Below are positions 8,311 through 16,113 of a stretch of 35,471 bases of DNA, in pieces. Origin of the DNA: a virus. The notes below the pieces were generated by a model that was given only the letters and a program-made list of their open reading frames with translations, did no database searches and was not told where the DNA came from. Made by a program: the position numbers and the translations under genes. Position 1 is the first letter of the stretch. The number at the start of each line of letters is the position of its first letter. The DNA lies in IMG/VR virus record IMGVR_UViG_3300025645_000028, positions 1 to 35,471 of that record. One strand, written 5' to 3'.

Positions 8311-10083
8311 ATGGAAAAGAAAAATACAAATATTCACGTTCTTAATTTGGCAACTTACGAGAAGCCAGAAGTAGTAGAGCAACGTAATAAAGATTGGGTA
8401 GAATATGGTAAAAATAACGACTACTACGACTGGCTTATTAAACGTTATAAAAACTCTACTACAAATAACGCTATCATAAACAACATTACCAGGTTAATTT
8501 ATGGTCGTGGAATACACGCTTTAGACGCTTCAAGAAAGCCGAACGAGTACGCAATGATGAAAGCTATGATTTCGCCAAAAGCATTGCGTGGTGTTGCCTT
8601 AAACTTCAAAATGCTAGGGACTGGTTATACACAAGTTCACTATAATAAGAAGCATACTAAAATACTAAAAGTCGATTACATACCAACTAGAAACATTCGA
8701 CCAGAAAAGTGTAACGAAAACGGAGAGATTACTGGTTATTGGTTTAGTGATGACTGGGACGACGTAAGAAAGAACGAGCCAGTAAGATTTGATGCATACG
8801 GAACAAGTAAAAGCGACATTGAAATAGACGCAATTCAGTTTGATTCAATCGACATGAAATACTTTTCAGATGTTGATTATCATGGTGCTTTACCTTACTG
8901 TGTTCTTGAAGAAGAAATTGCAGAGTATCAAATTAACGATGTTCAGAACGGCTTTAGCGGTACTAAGGTAGTAAACTTTAATAACGGCATTCCTGACGAA
9001 GAAGCACAGAGACAAATATCTAAGCAAGTTAAGACACAATTAACAGGTGCGCGAGGTGATAAGACTATTATAGCATTTAACGCTAACGCTGAAGCTGCAA
9101 CAACGGTTACAGACATACCTTTAAACGATGCTCCGGAACATTACCAATATTTATCTACTGAATGTCAAGCGAAGATATTAAACGGTCACACGGTTATTAG
9201 TCCAATGCTTGTAGGAATCACAATAGATAATAATGGCTTTAGTTCTAACGCTGATGAGATAGAAATGGCTACTAAGGTTTTTTACAATCAAGCAATTGTA
9301 CCTTTTCAAGAAGCTATTTTGGAACGTATAGAAGAATATTTAGCGTTTAACGGTGCAGTATTAGACTTGTATTTCAAACGTCTTAACCTTACTGACTCAA
9401 TCGAAGAGAAACAACAAGCAAAAGAAGAACAGTTAAAAATGAGTAGCGACTTTGATTCTATTGTTGCAGAGTTCGGAGAAGATGAGAGCGAAGATTGGGA
9501 GTTAATCGACGAAAGAGAAGTAGATTACGATGCAGAAACAGAATTAGATGCACAAGTTCAGGAATGGGAGAATGAATTAAAACAACCTAAAACAGCTTTG
9601 AGTAAGTTGTGGAATTTCGTATCTACTGGAAATGCAAATGCAAATAGAAAAAGCGCACAAGACAAAGAAATAGACGGTTTTTACTTTAAAGTGCGTTATC
9701 AATATACAGGAAATACTAACCCAGAACGCGGATTCTGTAAAGCTATGATGAGCGCAAGTAAACTTTATCGAAAAGAAGATATTGAAAGAATGGGTAGCCA
9801 AATGGTTAACGCTGGATTTGGTGAAAACGGAGGTAATTTTTATGATATTTTTAAATATAAGGGCGGGCCTCGATGTCATCATAAATGGGTTAGAAAGACG
9901 TTTGTAAGTGCTAGTAAAAAACAGAACTTACTTAACCCAGAAGCTAACACTATAAGCACAAACAAAGCTCGTAAATTCGGATACAGACCAACTAATTCAA
10001 AAGAGGTTGCTATGAAACCGAACGACATGAAATATAAAGGTTTCAGTCCAAACAATACTAACAGACCAATAGACGCAAGATAA
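8311..10083 (+). CDS. Portal protein with C-terminal extension
   Basis: A 590-residue protein whose first 400 residues look like a phage portal. There is a helical N-terminus (KNNDYYDWLIKRYKNS), then NAIINNITRLIYGRGIH, then YTQVHYNKKHTKILKVDYIP, and a stem-like region with ISPMLVGITIDNNGFSSNADE (about 300-325). Portals form the ring at the unique vertex through which DNA enters. After an acidic linker (about 385-440) there is an extra domain, about 450-590, containing FCKAMMSASKLYRKEDI and YKGGPRCHHKWVRKTFV. The latter resembles the C-terminus of Mu gpF-like or minor head proteins. The fusion may join portal and minor head functions. The stop overlaps the next start (TAATG). Confidence 0.78.
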   Translation: MEKKNTNIHVLNLATYEKPEVVEQRNKDWVEYGKNNDYYDWLIKRYKNSTTNNAIINNITRLIYGRGIHALDASRKPNEYAMMKAMISPKALRGVALNFKMLGTGYTQVHYNKKHTKILKVDYIPTRNIRPEKCNENGEITGYWFSDDWDDVRKNEPVRFDAYGTSKSDIEIDAIQFDSIDMKYFSDVDYHGALPYCVLEEEIAEYQINDVQNGFSGTKVVNFNNGIPDEEAQRQISKQVKTQLTGARGDKTIIAFNANAEAATTVTDIPLNDAPEHYQYLSTECQAKILNGHTVISPMLVGITIDNNGFSSNADEIEMATKVFYNQAIVPFQEAILERIEEYLAFNGAVLDLYFKRLNLTDSIEEKQQAKEEQLKMSSDFDSIVAEFGEDESEDWELIDEREVDYDAETELDAQVQEWENELKQPKTALSKLWNFVSTGNANANRKSAQDKEIDGFYFKVRYQYTGNTNPERGFCKAMMSASKLYRKEDIERMGSQMVNAGFGENGGNFYDIFKYKGGPRCHHKWVRKTFVSASKKQNLLNPEANTISTNKARKFGYRPTNSKEVAMKPNDMKYKGFSPNNTNRPIDAR

Positions 10084-10634
10084 TGAGTTACCCTTTATTT
10101 ATAACAACAGAAGATATACCAAAGTTTACAGCTTTAAACGGAAACACAGACGTAGATAAGTTCGTACAGTTTGCTAAGATTGCACAAGATATTCACATAC
10201 AAAACTTCTTAGGCTCTGACTTGTTCGAGAAGATTAGTGACGATATTACAAATGCAACCTTGGCAGGTGACTATTTAACGCTTGTAACAAACCATATTAA
10301 ACCAATGCTTATACATTACTCAATGGTGGAGTATTTACCTTTCGCTGCGTACACAATCGCTAACAAAGGAGTTTACAAGCATGGAACAGAGAACGGAGAG
10401 ACGGTCGAAAAGAACGAAGTAGATTATCTAGTAGAGAAAGAGCGGGATATTGCTGAACACTATACACAAAGATTCGTTAAATATATGTGTAAAAACTCCG
10501 CTTTATTTCCTGAGTATAGCACAAACACAGAAGAAGATATGCGACCAGATAAGCAAGCGTTTTCTAGTGGTTGGGTTTTGAATCGTAGAGCAGATATTGA
10601 GGATGAATTAAGATATAACAATTTAGAATTATGA
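10083..10634 (+). CDS. Probable head-tail adaptor
   Basis: A 183-residue, largely helical protein (IPKFTALNGNTDVDKFVQFAKIAQDIHIQNFLG near the N-terminus) immediately after the portal gene, whose stop overlaps this start by one base. Many Bacteroidota phages have a protein of this size and style here. By position it matches gp6/gp15-type adaptors that dock under the portal ring. The C-terminal part (VLNRRADIEDELRYNN) is polar. The role is inferred from position and helical content. Confidence 0.6.
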   Translation: MSYPLFITTEDIPKFTALNGNTDVDKFVQFAKIAQDIHIQNFLGSDLFEKISDDITNATLAGDYLTLVTNHIKPMLIHYSMVEYLPFAAYTIANKGVYKHGTENGETVEKNEVDYLVEKERDIAEHYTQRFVKYMCKNSALFPEYSTNTEEDMRPDKQAFSSGWVLNRRADIEDELRYNNLEL

Positions 10635-10726
10635 AGAAGGTTTATAAGCCTAAAGAAGAAAATATAAAGAAACTAGAAATTTATTTAAACAAACAGAAAG
10701 ACAATGGCAGACAGCAAGATAAGTAA
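10631..10726 (+). CDS. Small basic protein, 31 residues
   Basis: Begins MKKVYKPKEENIKKLEIYLN and ends at NGRQQDK. Its ATG overlaps the preceding stop (ATGA) and its end overlaps the next start by 23 bp, so it fits the packed head operon with no gap. It would be Lys-rich and mainly helical. Function unknown; reality is supported only by the start overlap and the lack of other use for this stretch. Confidence 0.45.
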   Translation: MKKVYKPKEENIKKLEIYLNKQKDNGRQQDK

Positions 10727-11321
10727 CTTACCAACAGCAACAGCTTTAGATGGCACTGAAGTTTTACCAATAGTTCAAAGCACTACTACAAAGCAAGTAA
10801 CAGCTCAGACATTAGGAGGAACTGTTCTATTTAATGGAATGGTTAACGACTCGTTAACAAGTGTGCTAGACGACTATTTAACCTTTACTTTGCCATCTGC
10901 TATAAGTACACCGACTTTAGTAGCTGGCGACAGGGTAGAAATAGAAATGTCATTTTTTGTAAATACTGCCCCTCCTTCTGGTGGTTTTGGTTTATATTTT
11001 GAATGGAATAATATCACTTACACTCCGTTTTCTCAAACTACACCTACTTACGCAAATAGCGTGTTAAAGTTGCCGTTTGATGAAATGAGAACTAACATAA
11101 AAGTAACAGTAGATTACTATTCAGCCTCTAGTTATTACGTACAATGGGAGCAGAAAATAACTGACGATGCTGTTATGTTAAACAACTATACTAACGGTGC
11201 TTGCGGATTCATGGAGGGAACGGACGATTTAAACTTAGCGACAGCTTTTAGGGTTGAGGCTTTTATAACAGGAGGTGGTGAAGTAACATTAGAACATCTC
11301 TATATTAAACATACAAAGTAA
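10704..11321 (+). CDS. Fibre-like protein with tail-fibre N-terminus
   Basis: A 205-residue protein starting MADSKISNLPTATALDGTEV, followed by LPIVQSTTTKQVT. This module (K-I-S-x-L-P-x-A-x-x-L-x-G-x-E/D-x-x-P-I-V-Q) is frequent at the N-terminus of phage tail or head fibres, where it ties the fibre to the particle. The rest is a Thr/Tyr-rich beta-structured domain that could bind a receptor or glycan. It sits between the adaptor and the holin and overlaps the holin start by one base. A head-fibre or tail-fibre role is likely; the ligand is unknown. Confidence 0.6.
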   Translation: MADSKISNLPTATALDGTEVLPIVQSTTTKQVTAQTLGGTVLFNGMVNDSLTSVLDDYLTFTLPSAISTPTLVAGDRVEIEMSFFVNTAPPSGGFGLYFEWNNITYTPFSQTTPTYANSVLKLPFDEMRTNIKVTVDYYSASSYYVQWEQKITDDAVMLNNYTNGACGFMEGTDDLNLATAFRVEAFITGGGEVTLEHLYIKHTK

Positions 11322-11755
11322 TGCAAAAAATATTACCATTTATCGAAGCTTTTATAGGTGTCTTAATCATATTCTTTTCACCAGTTGCAGGAATGATTTT
11401 AATAGTTGCAATATGTACGCTTTTAGATACTGGCTTCGGTGTTTGGAGAGCGTACAATAAAAAGGAAAAGGTATGCTCTAAGGCTTTTAGATTTGGATTT
11501 GTGCCTAAATTGTTCTCTTATGTTGGTGCAGTCATGCTTGTTTATACTTCTGACTTTTTTATAATTAACGACCTTACACAAGTAGTAGTAAGCGTTGATT
11601 TTCTAAGTACAAAACTAATAGCCTTAACTTTAATATCTATTGAAGTTCGTTCAATGGATGAGTCTTTTAAAGCAGTTAGAGGTTGGTCGTTTATCGAGAA
11701 GATTACAGGACTACTTTTTAAGATTAAGAACATTAAAAAACATATTGAAGAATGA
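11321..11755 (+). CDS. Holin, phage holin family
   Basis: A 144-residue membrane protein with strongly hydrophobic segments at about 7-36, 59-75 and 90-108. It carries the family signature LLDTGFGVWRAYNKKEK (about 34-50), a conserved Asp followed by an aromatic-basic loop, as seen in toxin-secretion/phage-lysis holins. It would form the inner-membrane lesion at lysis. It is the first of three consecutive lysis genes and overlaps the following peptidase start by 4 bp (ATGA). Confidence 0.75.
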   Translation: MQKILPFIEAFIGVLIIFFSPVAGMILIVAICTLLDTGFGVWRAYNKKEKVCSKAFRFGFVPKLFSYVGAVMLVYTSDFFIINDLTQVVVSVDFLSTKLIALTLISIEVRSMDESFKAVRGWSFIEKITGLLFKIKNIKKHIEE

Positions 11756-12129
11756 GATTAACAAAGAATTTTACACTAAGCGAGTTTGATTGTAGAGACG
11801 GTTCGGTAATGCCTCCTGATGTGTTTAGCAATGTTGTAAAACTAGCTAAAGAACTACAAGTACTTCGTGATTTTATCGGTAAATCAATTATTATCAATTC
11901 AGGCTACAGAAGTCCTGATTATAACCGTAGTATTGGCGGTGCTTCACGCTCTCAGCATTTGCTAGGCAAAGCCGCAGATATTAGAGTTGACGGAATAAGC
12001 CCACGAGAACTACGAGGGATAATCGAAGAGCTTATAAAGGACAAGCGATTAAATTTTAAAGGCATTGGAGCTTATGCAAATTTCACACACGTAGACATAA
12101 GAGATAAAAAAGCACGCTGGAATGGTTAG
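11752..12129 (+). CDS. Endolysin, peptidase M15 family
   Basis: A 125-residue zinc peptidase of the M15A type that would cleave D-Ala-containing cross-bridges in peptidoglycan. Motifs: NFTLSEFDC at the N-terminus; GYRSPDYN (51-58), typical of the family; SQHLLGKAADI with zinc ligands His69 and Asp76; and THVDIR with the third His ligand at 113. There is no signal peptide, so release depends on the upstream holin. It overlaps the downstream spanin gene by 8 bp. Confidence 0.85.
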   Translation: MRLTKNFTLSEFDCRDGSVMPPDVFSNVVKLAKELQVLRDFIGKSIIINSGYRSPDYNRSIGGASRSQHLLGKAADIRVDGISPRELRGIIEELIKDKRLNFKGIGAYANFTHVDIRDKKARWNG

Positions 12130-12580
12130 AGTCTTAATACTTATACTTTTACTTTCTTCGTGTTCGATGAATCACCACTTAACTAAAGCGGTCAAGAAAG
12201 GTTACAAAGTCGAAACGGTTACTAAAGAAGTACGCTTAACTGATACGTTAACTATCAACGGCAAAGATTCAATTATAGAGCGAATGGTAAAAGTAGATTG
12301 TCCTGAGCCAGTAATACAAACTAGATGGCGTGTAAGGTTCGATAACAAGCGATTTAAGGATAGTTTACAAACGGTTAAGCAAATGTATTCAGACAGTCTT
12401 AGAACAGCCATTAAGACGGCTAAGATTGAGCGAGCGATAAATAAGCAAGACGAAAAGACAGCGAGAACGGTAGTACGTCAAGAAAATAAGCGTTCTTTTT
12501 GGTGGTTATGGCTACTTATCGGGTTCGCTATAAACTTTATTTTGAAATTTCTTTTAAGATTTTACGGAATAATTAAATAA
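12122..12580 (+). CDS. Probable unimolecular spanin
   Basis: A 152-residue protein with a short hydrophobic N-terminus ending in the lipobox LSSC (Cys14) and a single C-terminal membrane segment (about 126-141, FWWLWLLIGFAINFIL). The charged stretch between them (15-124) is helical and Lys/Glu-rich. A lipid anchor at one end and an inner-membrane anchor at the other is the hallmark of a u-spanin such as T1 gp11, which joins and fuses inner and outer membranes in the last step of lysis. The position after holin and endolysin supports this. The C-terminal end is Lys/Arg-rich, as expected on the cytoplasmic side. No separate i-/o-spanin pair is present. Confidence 0.72.
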   Translation: MVRVLILILLLSSCSMNHHLTKAVKKGYKVETVTKEVRLTDTLTINGKDSIIERMVKVDCPEPVIQTRWRVRFDNKRFKDSLQTVKQMYSDSLRTAIKTAKIERAINKQDEKTARTVVRQENKRSFWWLWLLIGFAINFILKFLLRFYGIIK

Positions 12581-12616
12581 TTTGATTAACTTAGATTTTT
12601 CATAGTTTAAATTTTT

Positions 12617-12646
12617 AGTCCCCTTGCTTATGTGAGGGGATTTTTT
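12617..12646 (+). terminator. Terminator of the late/lysis transcript
   Basis: TCCCCT (12619-12624) pairs with AGGGGA (12635-12640), with flanking weak pairs and a following T-run (12641-12646). It lies about 40 bp after the spanin stop and directly before a new promoter. Confidence 0.82.
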
Positions 12647-12654
12647 GTTTACGC

Positions 12655-12684
12655 TTGTTTATTAAATATATATTCTTATCTTTG
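12655..12684 (+). promoter_or_regulatory. Promoter of the metallophosphoesterase operon
   Basis: TTG (12655-12657), exactly 19 bp, then TATCTTTG (12677-12684), a perfect match to the Bacteroidota consensus. GGAGG (12684-12688) lies too close to the expected transcription start to act clearly as a ribosome-binding site. It is placed right after the lysis terminator and drives the genes at 12704 and 13070. Confidence 0.85.
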
Positions 12685-12703
12685 GAGGAATAAATTTAAA
12701 ATT

Positions 12704-13066
12704 ATGGATTTAACAGGAAAAGCAAAAAAGCAGTTTGAAGAATGGTTTGCCGAATTAGTCAATAGTGATACAAGTGGGTATTTAGATGATATAATTTTTA
12801 TAATGTCAACACAAACATATTCATTTTCAGACCTCCCTGACCCTATGAAGTGGGGCGTGTATGTAGACTTTTTTGATAGTGTTGGGGTGAATATATCAGT
12901 ATTGCCGTATTGGGAAGGAAGATATGTGAGAGGTTTTGAGCCTTCTATTTATGAAGATGGAAAAACACCTTTAACATTATATCAACAAGATGATGTATTC
13001 ACAACCAGACCAGAAGCAAGAATAGCAGCGATTGAAAAAGCAAACGAAATAGTAAACAATAGATAA
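12704..13066 (+). CDS. Conserved Bacteroidota-phage protein, unknown
   Basis: A 120-residue protein beginning MDLTGKAKKQFEEWFAEL. Its C-terminus has FTTRPEARIAAIEKANEIVN, a helical segment seen in many small Bacteroidota-phage proteins that open the same way. It has no known function. The frame can be opened upstream to 12632, but that start lies inside the terminator and upstream of the promoter box. The ATG at 12704, 20 bp after the box, is therefore the real start. It is co-transcribed with the metallophosphoesterase, whose ATG follows 3 bp after the stop. Confidence 0.75.
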   Translation: MDLTGKAKKQFEEWFAELVNSDTSGYLDDIIFIMSTQTYSFSDLPDPMKWGVYVDFFDSVGVNISVLPYWEGRYVRGFEPSIYEDGKTPLTLYQQDDVFTTRPEARIAAIEKANEIVNNR

Positions 13067-13069
13067 ATT

Positions 13070-14104
13070 ATGAAAGAGCAACACAGACCAAGATTAACGC
13101 CTGACGAAGTAGAAGCAGTTAATAACTACAGACGCTTAAAGGATGAAGCAGAGGCGCAAGGATTAGACCCTGCCTCAGTTAAGCAAGCATGGATTAAAAC
13201 AGATGAAGCTAGCTTATTTGTAAAGAATCCAAACTTTAAAACGGTTGAAGAATTAAGAGTTGACAATCTATTTGACGAAATCGTAAAGGAATGTCAAAAC
13301 TATTCACCTAAATATCCAAAGATTAAACGTAAACCTTCAAAAGATGGGCATTGTTTAGTTGTTGACCCTGCCGATATTCACATAGGAAAACTTTGCAGTA
13401 AGTTTGAGGTAGGTAAAGACTATAACCAACAGATAGCTGTTAAACGTGTTTTGGATGGTGTACAAGGTCTTTTAGATAAGTCTAGTGGTTTTCACTTAGA
13501 TAAGATTATCTTCATTGCTGGTAACGATATTTTACACACTGATAATGCAAAGAGACAAACAACAAGCGGAACTCCACAAGATACAGATGGAATGTGGTAT
13601 GATAACTTTCTAACTGCTAAACAACTTTATATTGATATACTAGAAATGCTTATGCAAGTAGCGGACGTTCACTTTGTGTTCAATCCAAGTAATCACGATT
13701 ACCAAAGCGGTTTCTTTTTAGCTCAGTTAATAGAGTCACACTTTAGAAAGTCTAAGAACGTAACTTTTGATTGTTCTATAAGCCACCGTAAATACACAAT
13801 GTACGGTAATAGTCTAATCGGTACTACTCACGGAGACGGTGCGAAGCAAGCAGACTTAGGTAGTTTAATGAGTGTTGAAGCTAAGGATATGTGGATTAAA
13901 GCAGAACATAGATATTACTATACGCACCACGTACACCACAAGACAGCTAAAGATTATATTAACGTAACAGTTGAGAGTTTACGCTCTCCAAGTGTTAGTG
14001 ACTCATGGCATTATAGAAATGGCTATGTATCACCTGAAGCAGTAGAAGCGTTCGTACACTCTAAAGAACACGGACAAATAGCAAGATTAACACACTTATT
14101 CTAA
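13070..14104 (+). CDS. Calcineurin-like metallophosphoesterase
   Basis: A 344-residue enzyme with the full metal-binding set of the calcineurin superfamily: DIH (Asp102, His104), GND (151-153), a variant GNHD box reading SNHD (207-210), THGDG (His254) and HHVHH (about 286-290). The substrate could be DNA, a nucleotide or a phosphoprotein. The N-terminal 90 residues are helical and not recognised. The variant SNHD box keeps the catalytic His. It is transcribed separately from the lysis genes and ends at a strong terminator before the early region. Confidence 0.8.
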   Translation: MKEQHRPRLTPDEVEAVNNYRRLKDEAEAQGLDPASVKQAWIKTDEASLFVKNPNFKTVEELRVDNLFDEIVKECQNYSPKYPKIKRKPSKDGHCLVVDPADIHIGKLCSKFEVGKDYNQQIAVKRVLDGVQGLLDKSSGFHLDKIIFIAGNDILHTDNAKRQTTSGTPQDTDGMWYDNFLTAKQLYIDILEMLMQVADVHFVFNPSNHDYQSGFFLAQLIESHFRKSKNVTFDCSISHRKYTMYGNSLIGTTHGDGAKQADLGSLMSVEAKDMWIKAEHRYYYTHHVHHKTAKDYINVTVESLRSPSVSDSWHYRNGYVSPEAVEAFVHSKEHGQIARLTHLF

Positions 14105-14126
14105 CCATTATACCCGACAAGGTGAA

Positions 14127-14157
14127 GCCGTTACTTTAATTAGTAGCGGTTTTTTTT
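14127..14157 (+). terminator. Strong terminator after the metallophosphoesterase
   Basis: CCGTTACT (14128-14135) pairs with AGTAGCGG (14142-14149), 8 bp with one wobble and a 6-nt loop. Eight T residues follow (14150-14157). It separates this operon from the early operon. Confidence 0.88.
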
Positions 14158-14165
14158 CGCTCTGA

Positions 14166-14181
14166 AAACCCTGTAAACCCT
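14166..14181 (+). promoter_or_regulatory. Direct repeat upstream of the early promoter
   Basis: AAACCCT occurs at 14166-14172 and again at 14175-14181, a 9-bp period, about 41 bp upstream of the early -33 element. It could be a binding site for a regulator or for alpha-CTD-type contacts. This is suggestive only. Confidence 0.3.
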
Positions 14182-14221
14182 AGAAACTTAAAAATAATTA
14201 TATATTTTTTCACTTTTTTCA

Positions 14222-14251
14222 TTGTCAGTTTAAATAACTTCCGTAGATTTG
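14222..14251 (+). promoter_or_regulatory. Main early promoter
   Basis: TTG (14222-14224), exactly 19 bp, then TAGATTTG (14244-14251), a perfect Bacteroidota consensus. The region just upstream (about 14185-14220) is very A/T-rich with T-tracts, like an UP element. The first gene starts 30 bp downstream. Confidence 0.88.
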
Positions 14252-14281
14252 AATATAACAAAACGGTAAAACAATTAAATT

Positions 14282-14569
14282 ATGATAACAAGAGACCAAT
14301 ACAACAGTGCGCTAGACATTGTGGAGGCGTATCACTCACAATTATTTAAAATTAAGACTGAAAGCCCTAAAGAATTACTAATAGATTGGCTTGACAGGGT
14401 TGAGTTAAGTACTAGGACTAATAACGGGTTAAGGTTATTGTCAAGGTGGCATGATAACTTACTATTTGTAGACGATTTAAACAAAGCTAATTTCTTAAAA
14501 GGAAAACACCTTGGACAAAAGAGTTGGACAGAGTTTAGTGACGAGAGGGATTATAGAAAAAACAAATAA
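14282..14569 (+). CDS. RNA polymerase alpha C-terminal-domain-like protein
   Basis: A 95-residue protein whose residues 38-87 match the helix-hairpin-helix domain at the C-terminus of the RNA polymerase alpha subunit. VELSTRTNNGLRLL corresponds to LELTVRSANCLKAE of E. coli, and NFLKGKHLGQKSWTEF corresponds to ELLKTPNLGKKSLTEI. The residues that touch promoter DNA in E. coli (Arg265, Asn268, Gly296, Lys298, Ser299) have counterparts at Arg45, Asn48, Gly78, Lys80 and Ser81. The alpha N-terminal assembly domain is absent. As the first early gene it could compete for UP elements or bind activators and redirect host transcription. That function is inferred; the domain match is clear by eye. Confidence 0.75.
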   Translation: MITRDQYNSALDIVEAYHSQLFKIKTESPKELLIDWLDRVELSTRTNNGLRLLSRWHDNLLFVDDLNKANFLKGKHLGQKSWTEFSDERDYRKNK

Positions 14570-14572
14570 ATT

Positions 14573-14755
14573 ATGAAGCACGTAGACAGAATAGAGCAAG
14601 CAATTAAGCAAATTAGAACGCAGTTAAACTGCACTAACGAAATGTACAGCCCAGCAAGAACACAAGAATACTGGACAGCAGTACAGAAAGCAGAGAAAGA
14701 ATTTGACGTTTCAGGCGTTAAGTTAGATTTAATTATACAATGTTTAAATAAATAG
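14573..14755 (+). CDS. Small early protein, 60 residues
   Basis: Not recognised. The product looks helical (RIEQAIKQIRTQLNC, then TQEYWTAVQKAEKEFD) with no membrane segment. It sits 3 bp after the alpha-CTD-like gene in an AAATT-ATG context and is part of the early operon. Small helical early proteins of this kind are often host-takeover factors, but nothing here shows that. Confidence 0.7.
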   Translation: MKHVDRIEQAIKQIRTQLNCTNEMYSPARTQEYWTAVQKAEKEFDVSGVKLDLIIQCLNK

Positions 14756-14760
14756 AAATT

Positions 14761-14976
14761 ATGATTGTAAAAACAAAATGGTATATCTACCTAACAGATG
14801 AAGATTTAAAAGATACAGCAAAAGATAAAGATATTACAATGCTTAGTCGTTACGACTTTAAAAGATTGTCAGACGATTATTCAAACAAAGCATATTACAT
14901 AGAGTACGAAGGAAAAAAGGGTAGTATTGTTTTAAAGAATAAGTTAACAACTATAGCTGGAACAATTAACAAATAG
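14761..14976 (+). CDS. Small early protein, 71 residues
   Basis: Not recognised. Lys- and Tyr-rich, probably mixed alpha/beta (WYIYLTDEDLKDTAKDKDIT near the N-terminus). It is separated from its neighbours by 5 bp on each side and has the GAAATT-ATG start context shared by this operon. Confidence 0.68.
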   Translation: MIVKTKWYIYLTDEDLKDTAKDKDITMLSRYDFKRLSDDYSNKAYYIEYEGKKGSIVLKNKLTTIAGTINK

Positions 14977-14981
14977 AAACT

Positions 14982-15350
14982 ATGACAATTTACGAAGTTA
15001 ACGGAATATTTTTCACCGATTTAGAACAAGCAGAATTACACGCATTAGGAACGCACTACAAGATTAAGCACCACGCTATTAACGATAGTGAACACTTAGA
15101 AGTAGAAAGAGACGGTTTCGACGTTTACATAATAGACGAGAACAACAACAAGACAGAAGTAGAGTACTCTTTACACGTTCGAGATATTACAGACTTCTCA
15201 ATTGATGGAACGGTAATGATACACGACTACGAGAACATAAAAGTAAAAGGTTTTCCAATAGAGACAGCTGCGATTTCTGACAGATTAAAAGAAGAGATTG
15301 AAGGAATGGTACAAAGCTGTATTGATGATTTAAACGACGAAACATTATAA
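14982..15350 (+). CDS. Early protein, 122 residues, unknown
   Basis: Not recognised. An acidic protein with MTIYEVNGIFFTDLEQAELH at the N-terminus, a likely strand-helix start, and a beta-rich middle (FDVYIIDENNNKTEVEYSLH). The end is helical and acidic. It lies within the early operon with 2-5 bp spacers. Confidence 0.68.
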   Translation: MTIYEVNGIFFTDLEQAELHALGTHYKIKHHAINDSEHLEVERDGFDVYIIDENNNKTEVEYSLHVRDITDFSIDGTVMIHDYENIKVKGFPIETAAISDRLKEEIEGMVQSCIDDLNDETL

Positions 15351-15352
15351 TT

Positions 15353-15754
15353 ATGAAAGTAGAAAAATTAGAATTAAAGCATTTAGTATCTTACTTGCCT
15401 TATGGATTAACGTGGTTTTGCTTAGACCAAGATAGCAGAGAATTTGAAGAACTACCAACTTGTAAGCTATACGATTTAGAAAAACAAACTTTAGAAATTG
15501 GAGGTATGGACATTGATTTAGATGAATTACCATATCCAAACGGGTTAACAATCAAACCAATCCTTCGCCCTTTGTCGGATTTGAGAATGTTTGTTTCGTT
15601 CTCAGTACTAGACAATTTAATTGGCGTTGATGTTTACACGGATAAACTAACATATATCGAACTATCTTATTTATTCCAAAATCACTTCGACGTATTCGGA
15701 CTAATCGATTCAGGGCTTGCAGTTGATATTAACACTTTGAAACATGAGAAATAG
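15353..15754 (+). CDS. Conserved Bacteroidota-phage early protein, unknown
   Basis: A 133-residue protein with HLVSYLPYGLTWFCLD near the N-terminus, LTIKPILRPLSDL in the middle and FDVFGLIDSGLAVDINTL near the C-terminus. I recognise this combination as common in Bacteroidota phages and prophages, without a known function. It has no catalytic motif. It overlaps the next small gene by 11 bp. Confidence 0.75.
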   Translation: MKVEKLELKHLVSYLPYGLTWFCLDQDSREFEELPTCKLYDLEKQTLEIGGMDIDLDELPYPNGLTIKPILRPLSDLRMFVSFSVLDNLIGVDVYTDKLTYIELSYLFQNHFDVFGLIDSGLAVDINTLKHEK

Positions 15755-15887
15755 AAGCAGTGCGGATAACATTACCTTAGTAATCCTAGCTATCGGAGTG
15801 TTAATGATTATCTTCTTTAGTCTTAAAAGCTACAAGAAGCCAGCAAAAGGATATACATTAAGCGAATTTGAAACACAAACAGATTGA
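15744..15887 (+). CDS. Small single-pass membrane protein, 47 residues
   Basis: The product has a hydrophobic segment at residues 10-26 (TLVILAIGVLMIIFF-type) flanked by Arg at the N-terminal side and Lys at the C-terminal side. That suggests one membrane pass in an N-in or N-out hairpin-free form. It overlaps the previous gene by 11 bp and ends 1 bp before the next ATG. Possible roles include superinfection exclusion or membrane targeting, but none is shown. Confidence 0.6.
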   Translation: MRNRSSADNITLVILAIGVLMIIFFSLKSYKKPAKGYTLSEFETQTD

Positions 15888-15888
15888 T

Positions 15889-16113
15889 ATGACACCAAAA
15901 GAAAAAGCAAAGGATTTAATATTTTCTGTAGTAGGATTATCTATTTGCAAAGGAATTAACAAAGAACAAACAAAACTACTAGCAAAACCACTAGCAAGCC
16001 TTATTGTAGACGAAATAGACTTAGCAATAGATTTTGATTGGATGGAGGTTCAGAATTTAGATAGACAACATAATTATTGGCAAGAAGTTAAAAAAGAAAT
16101 AAAGAAACTATGA
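15889..16113 (+). CDS. Small early protein, 74 residues
   Basis: Not recognised. A predicted helical protein (EQTKLLAKPLASLIVDEIDL) with an amphipathic centre. An upstream TTG at 15868 is in frame, but the ATG at 15889 fits the packing better: it follows the previous stop by one base. It overlaps the next gene by 4 bp (ATGA). Confidence 0.62.
   Translation: MTPKEKAKDLIFSVVGLSICKGINKEQTKLLAKPLASLIVDEIDLAIDFDWMEVQNLDRQHNYWQEVKKEIKKL

Noticed and set aside
12632-12703. Longer version of the 12704 gene
   Set aside because: It would begin in the terminator hairpin and upstream of the promoter box, so it could not be translated from that promoter.
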